A stretch of DNA of 10,437 bases from Bacillota bacterium (GTDB taxonomy: Bacteria > Bacillota > Clostridia > Oscillospirales > Acutalibacteraceae), in NCBI GenBank assembly GCA_009786275.1, contig WQTL01000463.1:1-10437 (forward strand). The letters are read 5' to 3'. The notes beneath the pieces are model-generated. The model was not told the DNA's origin. It ran no database searches and saw only the letters and a program-made list of their open reading frames with translations. Positions within the stretch are counted from its first letter, which is position 1, and each line of letters begins with the position of its first letter. The position numbers and the translations under genes are program-made. Below are positions 1 to 5,912 of the stretch, one piece after another.

Positions 1-100
1 TCTCCTGCCAAGTATAGGTTTGCGGGTCATAATACTGCGGGTCGTAGCTCCGGGGCCCGCCATATTGCGGCAGGCCGCCGGAATTGCAGTTCGCTGGCAT
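1..100 (-). CDS. Partial hypothetical protein, N-terminus only (runs off left edge)
   Basis: Reading leftward from the ATG at 100-98 there are 33 codons with no stop before the window ends. An AAAGGAG ribosome binding site lies about 8 nt upstream of the ATG, which is why I accept this short reading frame. The visible N-terminus (MPANCNSGGLPQYGGP...) is rich in Pro, Tyr, Gln and Gly and contains two YDPQ units (residues 19-22 and 24-27). This resembles the disordered, low-complexity starts seen in some Gram-positive membrane or zinc-ribbon proteins, but too little is visible for a family. It is divergent from the GtrA operon, with about 170 nt between the two starts. Function unknown. Confidence 0.55.
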   Translation of the reverse strand, partial: MPANCNSGGLPQYGGPRSYDPQYYDPQTYTWQE

Positions 101-190
101 ATGTACGGCTCCTTTTTTGCGGAAACTCAGTCCATCCTATGCAGGGCCTCACCGCTTTGCGAACGTTCCGTTCCGGGAAAGATAAATTTC

Positions 191-219
191 TTGACTTCCC
201 CCGTTCGCTCCGCTATAAT
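191..219 (+). promoter_or_regulatory. Sigma-A promoter of the GtrA-like operon
   Basis: A TTGACT -35 box (191-196) and a perfect TATAAT -10 box (214-219) are separated by exactly 17 nt. Transcription should start near 226, giving a leader of roughly 45 nt before the TTG start at 270. It is correctly placed and oriented for the five-gene plus-strand operon. Confidence 0.8.
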
Positions 220-232
220 GGAAAAGAAGAAA

Positions 233-247
233 GGCGCGTTACGCGCC
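233..247 (+). promoter_or_regulatory. GC-rich hairpin in the leader of the GtrA-like operon
   Basis: GGCGCG (233-238), a TTA loop and CGCGCC (242-247) form a perfect 6-bp stem in the short leader, 22 nt before the TTG start. It has no U-tract, so it is not an intrinsic terminator. It may affect translation or mRNA stability, but a chance palindrome is possible in such GC-rich DNA. Confidence 0.3.
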
Positions 248-269
248 CGCAAGGAAAGAGTGGGAGCAA

Positions 270-833
270 TTGAGCGAGGAAACCAAGCCGGAAAGCGCGT
301 GGGAACGCTTTGACAACAAGCTGGGCGCGAAGCACCCGGAGATCTGGAAAATCGTCAAGTGGATGGCGGTGGGGTTCATCTCCAACGTGCCGGAGCTGGG
401 GGTTTACATGCTGTGCCTGTACGGGTTCCGGGCGCGGGGCGTGACAAACTTGAGCATCTTCGGCTTCATGCAGAAGATCGTACAGCCCAACGACGAATTC
501 CACATCGCCGTGGTGGTGTACGCGTACATGATCTCCACCGTGGTGGGCTACGCCATCGCCTTCGTCCTCAACCGCAAGGCCACCTTCCACGCCGACAGCA
601 GCATCGCGCTGAGCACCTTCCTCTATGTGCTCATGGTCTGCCTGATCATCTATGTCAACGGGGTCACGGGGCCCATGATCTCGAACCTGGTGGGGCGGCT
701 GCCCTTCCCGGCGGGCGTCACCGAGGCCATCAGCAAATTCGCGTGCATGATGGCGGCGGGCCTGTGGTCCTACCCCATCAACCGCTTTGTCGTCCACCGC
801 AAAAGGAAAGAGAAGGCGAGCGCCGATGCCTGA
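270..833 (+). CDS. GtrA-like membrane protein, paralog 1 of 4
   Basis: A 187-residue membrane protein of the GtrA/DPMS type. Family members are small four-helix proteins, some of which help move lipid-linked sugars for cell-surface glycosylation. Hydrophobic segments lie near residues 30-52, 79-100, 113-135 and 155-170. The family signature after helix 2 is present (LNRKATF, N101-R102), and an echo of it follows helix 4 (YPINRF, N171), as expected from the two-fold internal layout. The C-terminus is basic (HRKRK). The start is TTG at 270: the first ATG (362) would remove the segment HPEIWKIVK, which is conserved in all four paralogs. At about 187 residues it is longer than the usual 120-150, because of extended loops after helices 1 and 3. 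It is first in the operon behind the 191-219 promoter. The substrate is unknown, and no glycosyltransferase gene is in the window. Confidence 0.82.
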   Translation: MSEETKPESAWERFDNKLGAKHPEIWKIVKWMAVGFISNVPELGVYMLCLYGFRARGVTNLSIFGFMQKIVQPNDEFHIAVVVYAYMISTVVGYAIAFVLNRKATFHADSSIALSTFLYVLMVCLIIYVNGVTGPMISNLVGRLPFPAGVTEAISKFACMMAAGLWSYPINRFVVHRKRKEKASADA

Positions 834-1386
834 GAAGGGCTTCCTTGCCTGGCTGGAGAACAACAAATTCGCGCATAGGCACCCGGAGCTGTGGAAGTAC
901 GTGAAGTTCTTCCTGGTGGGCCTGGTCACCTCCCTGCCGGACTGGGGCTCGTACATGGTCAGCCTGTATGCCCTGCGGGCCTTGGGCGTCGACCATATCG
1001 GCCCGGTGCTGGGCTTCATGGAGCGCGTGGTCGACCCCGCGGAGGGCTTCACCCTGGCCACGGTGATCTACGCCTATATGATCTCCACCGCCATCGGCTA
1101 TTTCTGCGCGTATATCCTCAACCGCAAGGCCACGTTCCAAGCCAACAACAACGCGGCGCTGAGCGGCGCCCTCTACGCGCTGATGGTGGTCTTTACCATT
1201 TTCGCCAACAGCCTGGCGGTGGGGCCGTTCATCTCCGGGCTGGTGGGGCGCGTCGGGCTGCCCGCCGCGCTTTCGGAGTCCATCAGCAAGCTGCTGGTGA
1301 TGTCCATCCCCGGCATCTGGACCTACCCCTTGAGCAGGTTCGTCATCTACCGAAAAAAGAAGGAGGAGCCCGCCGATGAGCAATGA
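826..1386 (+). CDS. GtrA-like membrane protein, paralog 2 of 4
   Basis: A 186-residue paralog of the preceding gene with the same plan: N-terminal HPELWKYVKF, four hydrophobic segments, LNRKATF after helix 2 (N99), and a basic tail ending RKKKE. The second-repeat Asn is replaced by Ser (YPLSRF, S170). The ATG at 826 overlaps the stop of paralog 1 by 8 nt (ATGCCTGA), which indicates translational coupling. A TTG at 787 could add 13 residues, but it lies deep inside paralog 1 and the extension has no counterpart in the others, so I chose 826. The ribosome binding site (AAGGCGAG) is weaker than those of paralogs 3 and 4. Function within the GtrA family is unknown. Confidence 0.82.
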   Translation: MPEKGFLAWLENNKFAHRHPELWKYVKFFLVGLVTSLPDWGSYMVSLYALRALGVDHIGPVLGFMERVVDPAEGFTLATVIYAYMISTAIGYFCAYILNRKATFQANNNAALSGALYALMVVFTIFANSLAVGPFISGLVGRVGLPAALSESISKLLVMSIPGIWTYPLSRFVIYRKKKEEPADEQ

Positions 1387-1954
1387 GAACGCCGAAAAGC
1401 AGGGCCTGGTCGCCAGGCTGGACAACACGGCCTTCGCGCGCAATCACAAGGAGCTGTGGACCTTCGTGAAGTTCGCCGCCGTGAGCACCATCTGCGCCGC
1501 GGTGGAGTTCGCCGCGCAGTTCGCCGCCCGCGCCCTTTACAAGGCCCTGGACGTGCAGACGCTGCCCGGCCTGTTTTTCTTCCGCCGGCTGGAGGAATCC
1601 ACGCAGCTGAGCCCGGGCTACACCCTGGCTATGGTGGTCTACGCCTTCATGACCTCCACGGCCATCGGGTATATGATCGGCTTCTTCATCAACCGCGGGG
1701 CCACCTTCCATGCCGACGGCAACATCGCGCTGGGCATCTTCCTCAACATTTTATTGATCATTTTCACGATCTGCGCCAACAGCCTGATCGGCCCGTGGAT
1801 CGAGGGCAGCCTGCCGAAGCTCGGCTTTTTGCCCCCGGGGCTTATCCCGGCCCTGGCCAAGGTGCTGAGCATGGTGGCCACCGTGGTATGGATCTACCCC
1901 GCGAACCGTTTCCTCATCCACCGCAAAAAAAAGGAGGTCCCCGCCGATGTCTGA
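1376..1954 (+). CDS. GtrA-like membrane protein, paralog 3 of 4
   Basis: A 192-residue member of the tandem set. It opens with a soluble stretch containing KQGLVARLDNT, shared with paralog 4, then shows the KELWTFVKF motif, four hydrophobic segments, INRGATF after helix 2 (N106) and YPANRF after helix 4 (N177), so both family Asn residues are kept. The tail is basic (HRKKKE). The ATG overlaps the stop of paralog 2 by 11 nt, with a strong AAGGAGG at 1360-1366 encoded inside the tail of paralog 2. The helix 1 region (AAVEFAAQFAAR) is the most diverged of the four. It probably forms homo- or hetero-oligomers with its neighbours; that is inference. Confidence 0.82.
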   Translation: MSNENAEKQGLVARLDNTAFARNHKELWTFVKFAAVSTICAAVEFAAQFAARALYKALDVQTLPGLFFFRRLEESTQLSPGYTLAMVVYAFMTSTAIGYMIGFFINRGATFHADGNIALGIFLNILLIIFTICANSLIGPWIEGSLPKLGFLPPGLIPALAKVLSMVATVVWIYPANRFLIHRKKKEVPADV

Positions 1955-2540
1955 ACCCATTGCAACCCCCGCGCCGAAGCAGGGCCTGGTCGCCCGGCTG
2001 GACAACACGAAGTTCGCCCTGGCCCACGCGGAGCTCTGGAAATTCCTCAAGGCCCTGTGCGTGGGCGGGATCGGCGCCGTGCCGGAGCTGATCTCGTACA
2101 TGCTGCTGTGCTCCCTGTTCGCCCGCCTGGCGGTGACCTACCTGCCGAATTTCTTCTTCTTCGACCTGATCATCCGCAACATGGACGAATCGGTCTACGC
2201 GCCGGCGGTGCAGGTCTACGCCTTCCTGATTTCCACCGCCGTGGGGCAGACCATCGGGTTTATCCTGGCGAGGAAGTACGCCTTCCACGCCAACGCCAAC
2301 GTGGCCCTGAGCACCTTCCTGAAGATCGTGATGATCCTCATCACCATCATGCTCAACGGCATCGTCGGGCCCGCCATCGTGACCTTAGTGGCGAGGATCC
2401 CCTGGGTGCGGGACTACCCCTCCCTGGTGCAGATCGTCAGCAAGGTGGCCTCCATGGCGGCCTCCACCGCGTGGGTGTACCCCTCCGACCGGTTCATCGT
2501 CCACCGGGTGGTGAAGGAGAAAACAGAGGAGGCCGCCTGA
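1947..2540 (+). CDS. GtrA-like membrane protein, paralog 4 of 4 (diverged signature)
   Basis: At 197 residues this is the longest of the four. It shares the N-terminal KQGLVARLDNT segment with paralog 3, and AELWKFLK, four hydrophobic segments and a basic C-terminus with all of them. Both signature Asn positions have changed: LARKYAF in place of LNRKATF (A108), and YPSDRF in place of YPxNRF (D181). It may therefore have a different or regulatory role, or be drifting. The ATG overlaps the stop of paralog 3 by 8 nt (ATGTCTGA), behind an excellent AAGGAGGT at 1931-1938. The reductase gene follows after 1 nt. The GtrA assignment rests on its clear paralogy to copies 1-3. Confidence 0.78.
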   Translation: MSEPIATPAPKQGLVARLDNTKFALAHAELWKFLKALCVGGIGAVPELISYMLLCSLFARLAVTYLPNFFFFDLIIRNMDESVYAPAVQVYAFLISTAVGQTIGFILARKYAFHANANVALSTFLKIVMILITIMLNGIVGPAIVTLVARIPWVRDYPSLVQIVSKVASMAASTAWVYPSDRFIVHRVVKEKTEEAA

Positions 2541-2541
2541 C

Positions 2542-3654
2542 ATGCGTTACCGCGACTACGGCGGCACCGGCGAAATCTCCGCCCTGGGCTTCGGCTGCAT
2601 GCGCCTGCCGGAGATCGAAAAGCACGGCAAGTGGTACATCGACGAGGAAAAAACCACACCCATGCTCAGACGCGCGGCGCAGCTCGGCGTCAACTACTTC
2701 GACACCGGGTATTACTACTGCCACCACAACAGCGAGGCCGCCGTGGGCAAAGCGCTGAAGCCCATACGAGACCGGGTGCTGATCTCCACGAAAATCCCCC
2801 TGTGGGAGACCAAGAAGCGCGGCGACTTCCGCCGCTGGCTGGAGCGCAGCCTGAAAGAGCTGGACACGGACTACATCGACTACTACCACTTCTGGAGCCT
2901 GGACAGGCAGAAGTTCGACGAGAAAGTCATCGGCTGGGATATGCTGGGCGAGGCGCGCAAGGCCAAGGAGGAGGGCGTGATACGCCACATCTCCTTCTCC
3001 TTCCACGACGGCGCGGAGACCATCCGGCATATCGTCGACCGCGGGGAAATCTTCGAGACCATGCTGGTGCAGTACAATTTGCTGGACCGCGCGAACGAGG
3101 AGATGATCGCCTACGCGGCCTCGAAGGGCCTGGGCGTGGCGGCCATGGGGCCGGTGGCCGGCGGCAAGCTGAGCGCCCCCACGGCCTTAAGCGGGAGCCT
3201 GACCGGCAAGGCCATGCCCACCTACGAGCTCGCCCTGAAATTCGTGCTGGGCAACCCGGACATCACCTGCGCGCTGTCGGGCATGCGGTGCGAGGAGGAG
3301 CTGCTGCTCAACGCGGCGCTGGCGAGCGACGAGGACCCCCTATCCGAGGCCGAGTGGCAGCGAATCGGCGGCGGCCTGGAGCGGCTCAAGCGCTTCAGCG
3401 GCCTCTACTGCACGGGCTGCGCCTACTGCAAGCCCTGCCCCGCGGGCATCGACATCCCCGCGCTGTTCAATGCCTACACCTACCACAACGTGTACGGGCT
3501 GCACGCGCAGGCGAAGGAGATGTTCGGGAAATACCTGGAGGGCAAGCGCTTCAAGGACTGCCGGGACTGCGGCCTGTGCGAGGGCAAATGCCCGCAGCAC
3601 CTGGAGATACGCAAAGAGCTGGAACGGGCGGAGTGCGTGCTGGGCAAGCTGTAG
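2542..3654 (+). CDS. Aldo/keto reductase with C-terminal 4Fe-4S ferredoxin-type domain
   Basis: A 370-residue cytoplasmic oxidoreductase. Residues 1-285 form an aldo/keto reductase barrel: the N-terminal YGxTG-like start and GFGCMRLP are typical, and the catalytic tetrad maps to D54, Y59, K84 and H116 (NYFDTGYYY, STK, YYH). Residues 286-360 carry two cysteine clusters, C290/C293/C296/C299 followed by Pro and C340/C343/C346/C350 followed by Pro, which should bind two 4Fe-4S clusters. This layout matches the anaerobe-enriched ferredoxin-tailed aldo/keto reductases (COG1453-like). The substrate is unknown; electrons may pass between NAD(P)H or ferredoxin and a carbonyl substrate. GAGGAGG (2526-2532) precedes the ATG and the gap to the last GtrA-like gene is 1 nt, so it is the fifth gene of that operon. 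Whether it serves the membrane proteins is not known. Confidence 0.9.
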   Translation: MRYRDYGGTGEISALGFGCMRLPEIEKHGKWYIDEEKTTPMLRRAAQLGVNYFDTGYYYCHHNSEAAVGKALKPIRDRVLISTKIPLWETKKRGDFRRWLERSLKELDTDYIDYYHFWSLDRQKFDEKVIGWDMLGEARKAKEEGVIRHISFSFHDGAETIRHIVDRGEIFETMLVQYNLLDRANEEMIAYAASKGLGVAAMGPVAGGKLSAPTALSGSLTGKAMPTYELALKFVLGNPDITCALSGMRCEEELLLNAALASDEDPLSEAEWQRIGGGLERLKRFSGLYCTGCAYCKPCPAGIDIPALFNAYTYHNVYGLHAQAKEMFGKYLEGKRFKDCRDCGLCEGKCPQHLEIRKELERAECVLGKL

Positions 3655-3666
3655 CGCTTTTGTTGT

Positions 3667-3695
3667 AACGGAGACGCACTGCCGTGCGTCTCTAC
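3667..3695 (+). repeat. Small palindromic repeat, copy 1
   Basis: GGAGACGCAC (3670-3679), a TGCC loop and GTGCGTCTCT (3684-3693) form a 10-bp hairpin with one G-T pair. The 29-nt unit matches the reverse complement of copy 2 (3712-3740) at 25 of 29 positions. There is no T-run, so it is a poor intrinsic terminator by itself, though it sits 12 nt after the reductase stop. Confidence 0.75.
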
Positions 3696-3711
3696 GCTAT
3701 CTCATCAATAT

Positions 3712-3740
3712 GTAGGGACGCATGGCAATGCGTCTCCGTA
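3712..3740 (-). repeat. Small palindromic repeat, copy 2 (inverted)
   Basis: This is the inverted partner of the unit at 3667-3695 and begins with GTAGGGACGC, a form common in dispersed palindromic repeats of GC-rich gut Clostridia (from general familiarity, not checked). Its own hairpin pairs 3715-3723 with 3728-3736. Two of the four differences from copy 1 are a paired change at the hairpin neck (C-G to T-A). The pair together can fold into one large cruciform ahead of the ECF gene. Confidence 0.75.
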
Positions 3741-3756
3741 GGAAGATATTCATTTC

Positions 3757-4272
3757 ATGAAGCAACATACCAAAACCCTCGCCTACACGGCGCTGTTATT
3801 GGCCCTGGGCCTGGCGCTGCCCCGCATATTGCACGTGTTCGGGCAGGACGCCGGGCAACTATTTTTGCCCCTGCACCTGCCTGTCCTGGTTGCCGGCCTG
3901 GCCCTGGGGGCCGTGCCGGGGGGCGTGCTGGGCGCGGTGCTGCCGGTGGCGAGCTTCCTGCTTTCTGGCATGCCGCCGCCGCCCCTGCTGTGGTTCATGA
4001 CGGCGGAGCTGCTGGCCTACGGCCTGACGGCGGGGCTCTTCGCCAAAAAAATGCGCCTGCCGATGTGGGCGGCGCTGCCCCTGGCGCAGCTCAGCGGGCG
4101 GGCGGCGGAGGCCCTGGTTCTGCTGCTGCTGGGCGGATTGCTCCATATCCAAGGCGTGCCTGCGGCCATGTTGGTGATCACCGGGACCGTGAAGGGCCTG
4201 CCGGGGATCGCGGCGCAGTGGGTGCTGGTCCCCCTGCTGGTGAAGGCCCTTGAAAGGGTGAAGAAACCATGA
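3757..4272 (+). CDS. ECF transporter S-component (substrate unknown)
   Basis: A 171-residue, strongly hydrophobic protein with about five or six membrane segments (residues 9-27, 42-62, 60-78, 77-95, 103-125 and 135-165). It has the PHLPV-like motif LPLHLPVLVAGLALG followed by a GMPP turn, typical of substrate-binding S-components of energy-coupling factor vitamin transporters (PF12822-like). Such proteins bind a vitamin or small cofactor precursor and use a shared EcfA/EcfA'/EcfT module, which is not in the window. Pantothenate- or folate-type S-components are among the possibilities, but the ligand cannot be read from sequence. AGGAAG (3740-3745) lies 11 nt before the ATG and begins at the very end of the upstream repeat. 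Its TGA overlaps the next ATG (ATGA). I found no convincing promoter or riboswitch in the 102 nt upstream. Confidence 0.82.
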   Translation: MKQHTKTLAYTALLLALGLALPRILHVFGQDAGQLFLPLHLPVLVAGLALGAVPGGVLGAVLPVASFLLSGMPPPPLLWFMTAELLAYGLTAGLFAKKMRLPMWAALPLAQLSGRAAEALVLLLLGGLLHIQGVPAAMLVITGTVKGLPGIAAQWVLVPLLVKALERVKKP

Positions 4273-4673
4273 ATATGCTCGGGGCGCTTGATTTGGGCGA
4301 TCACACCTGCGTCATACGCACGGCGGACGGCGCGCCGCTTGTTTCCGGCGAGCACGGCATCCTGCCGCCCCTGCGCTGGCTGCGGGAAAACCCGGATTCG
4401 CTGCGCGGCGCGGACGCGGCCGACCGGGTGATCGGCAAGGCGGCGGCGCTGCTGTTCGCATACGGCGGCGTGCGCTCGATTTGGGCGGCGCGCATGAGCG
4501 AGGCGGCCCGGGATTTCCTGCGGACCACCGACATTCTTTTTGACTATGACGAGCTGGTGCCGGCGATATTGAACCGCGACGGCACGGATATCTGCCCCAT
4601 GGAGCGGCGGGCGCTGGGGATAGACGGGCCCGTAGAGGCGTTCCGGGTGTTCGACGGGCTGGTGCGCCCATGA
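4269..4673 (+). CDS. DUF1893 family protein (deaminase-like fold)
   Basis: A 134-residue soluble protein with the DUF1893 (PF08973) signatures: TCVI near the N-terminus, ADRVIGKAAALL (residues 51-62), and DELVPAILNRDGTDICPME (94-112), including C109. A solved member from Thermotoga (TM1506) has a cytidine-deaminase-like fold, as I recall, but the canonical HAE and PCxxC zinc motifs are absent here, so activity is unknown. It overlaps the ECF gene by 4 nt upstream and the kinase gene by 4 nt downstream, so the three are almost certainly co-translated. Placed between an uptake protein and a kinase, it may act on an imported ligand; that is inference. Confidence 0.85.
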   Translation: MNMLGALDLGDHTCVIRTADGAPLVSGEHGILPPLRWLRENPDSLRGADAADRVIGKAAALLFAYGGVRSIWAARMSEAARDFLRTTDILFDYDELVPAILNRDGTDICPMERRALGIDGPVEAFRVFDGLVRP

Positions 4674-5179
4674 CGCCCACCAAAAAGCTGCCGCTGTTCA
4701 TCGTCTCTGGCGCGAGCGGCGCGGGGAAATCCACCCTGTGCGAACTGCTGTTCCGGGAGGAGAGCCGCTACATCGTGCTGGAAAGCGACATCCTCTGGAA
4801 CAAAATTTACGAAGAGGACAAGTACCGGGCGTACCGGCGGATGCAGATGAAGCTCTGCGCCAACGTCGCGCAGATCGGGCTGCCGGTGGTGCTGTGCGGC
4901 TGCGCCGTGCCCGAGCAGTTCGAGAATCTGCCCGAGCGCGCGCTGTTCACGCAGATTTACTACCTCGCCGTGGTGTGCGACGACGAGGCCCTGAAGAAAA
5001 AGATGAAAAAGGGGCGAAGAATCCACGACAGGAAGTGGATTGCCTCGTCCCTGGAGTTCAACCGCTGGCTGAAGGAAAACGGCGAAGCCAACGGCATGGC
5101 GCTGCTGGACAACACGCATTTGACGCCGCGGGAGGGGGCAGATGCGGCGGACAGGTGGATATGCGGGGTGTTAGATTGA
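4670..5179 (+). CDS. P-loop kinase / AAA-type ATPase, nucleoside kinase-like
   Basis: A 169-residue single-domain P-loop protein. The Walker A is GASGAGKST (residues 14-22) after a beta-strand LPLFIVS. ESD (38-40) resembles the acidic substrate or Mg site in shikimate/nucleoside kinases, LPVVLCGC (71-78) looks like the core Walker B-side strand, and KGRR (114-117) fits a lid with phosphate-binding Arg. Its size suits small-molecule kinases of the AAA_33/shikimate-kinase-like group. The substrate is unknown; a nucleoside or vitamin precursor delivered by the upstream ECF protein is plausible. The start overlaps the DUF1893 stop by 4 nt. The last 9 nt overlap the end of nagB on the other strand. 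Confidence 0.8.
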   Translation: MTPTKKLPLFIVSGASGAGKSTLCELLFREESRYIVLESDILWNKIYEEDKYRAYRRMQMKLCANVAQIGLPVVLCGCAVPEQFENLPERALFTQIYYLAVVCDDEALKKKMKKGRRIHDRKWIASSLEFNRWLKENGEANGMALLDNTHLTPREGADAADRWICGVLD

Positions 5180-5899
5180 CGCTTCCCCCGCCGCCGCCGG
5201 GTCCAGATATACCGTGACATCCGGGTGCCCTTGCAGGGCGCTGGCGGGGCACCGCGGCGTGATTTCGCCTTCAAGCATGGCGCGCACAGCATCGGCCTTT
5301 GCTTCGCCTGTTGCGATGAGGATGATCTTCCGTGCCCGCAAAATCTGCCCCACGCCCATGGTCATGGCGTATGCCGGCATGGGCCTGTCCGTGAAGTACG
5401 GCGAGTTCGCCTCGATGGTGCTGGGCGTCAGCGCGACCTTGTAGGCCTCCTGCGTGAAGGCCTCCCCGGGCTCGTTGAAGCCGATGTGGCCGTTGCGGCC
5501 GATGCCGAGGATTTGCAGCTCGACGCCGCCCGCGGCCTCGAGGGCCCGGGAGTAGCGCGCGCTTTCGGCGGCCTCGTCCGCGCAGTTGCCGTCGAGGAAG
5601 TTCGTGTTCCCCAACGGAATATCGACCTGAGAGAACAGCTCCTCGCGCATGAACGTGCGGTAGCTGTTTTTGTGTTCCGCTGGCAGGCCGCAGTATTCGT
5701 CCAGGTTGAAGGTCGTCACCTCCCGGAAGGAGACCTCCCCCGCCCCGCAGCGCTCTATCATGCGCCGATAGGCCGGCACGGGGCTCGAGCCCGTGGCCAG
5801 GCCCAGTACTGCATTGGGCCTCCGCGAAACCAGTTCGCAGACCATGTCCCCCGCGGCTTGTCCGATGGCGGACGCGTTTTCCAGTACGATGACGTTCAT
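5171..5899 (-). CDS. nagB: Glucosamine-6-phosphate deaminase
   Basis: A 242-residue cytoplasmic enzyme converting glucosamine-6-phosphate to fructose-6-phosphate and ammonia, which links amino-sugar catabolism to glycolysis. Visible motifs are GLATGSSP (33-40, phosphate loop), FNLDEY (64-69, with D67 as the ring-opening/proton-transfer Asp) and LGIGRNGHIGFNEP (131-144, with H138 and E143). The position matching E. coli D141 is N136, as in other short Firmicute NagB proteins to my knowledge. The length matches Bacillus NagB. The frame stays open far upstream, but that part is antisense-like sequence inside rdgB; the ATG at 5899 with AGGGGGAT at 5907-5914 is the proper start. It follows rdgB by 13 nt. 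No terminator is seen, and the 3' end overlaps the convergent kinase gene. Confidence 0.95.
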   Translation of the reverse strand: MNVIVLENASAIGQAAGDMVCELVSRRPNAVLGLATGSSPVPAYRRMIERCGAGEVSFREVTTFNLDEYCGLPAEHKNSYRTFMREELFSQVDIPLGNTNFLDGNCADEAAESARYSRALEAAGGVELQILGIGRNGHIGFNEPGEAFTQEAYKVALTPSTIEANSPYFTDRPMPAYAMTMGVGQILRARKIILIATGEAKADAVRAMLEGEITPRCPASALQGHPDVTVYLDPAAAGEASI

Positions 5900-5912
5900 T
5901 TGACTTATCCCC

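Noticed and set aside
787..825. TTG start at 787 adding 13 residues to GtrA-like paralog 2
   Set aside because: The extension lies within the coding end of paralog 1 and has no match in the other paralogs; ATG 826 reproduces the overlap pattern of the paralog 3/4 junction.
213..2288. Series of long minus-strand open frames opposite the GtrA-like genes
   Set aside because: They are antisense shadows of GC-rich genes: His/Arg/Gly/Ala-rich composition, no family motifs, and no ribosome binding sites. The plus-strand frames have paralogy, motifs and coupled starts.
3655..3756. Riboswitch ahead of the ECF S-component
   Set aside because: The 102 nt are almost entirely accounted for by the two inverted palindromic units; I see no known aptamer core and no terminator with a T-run.
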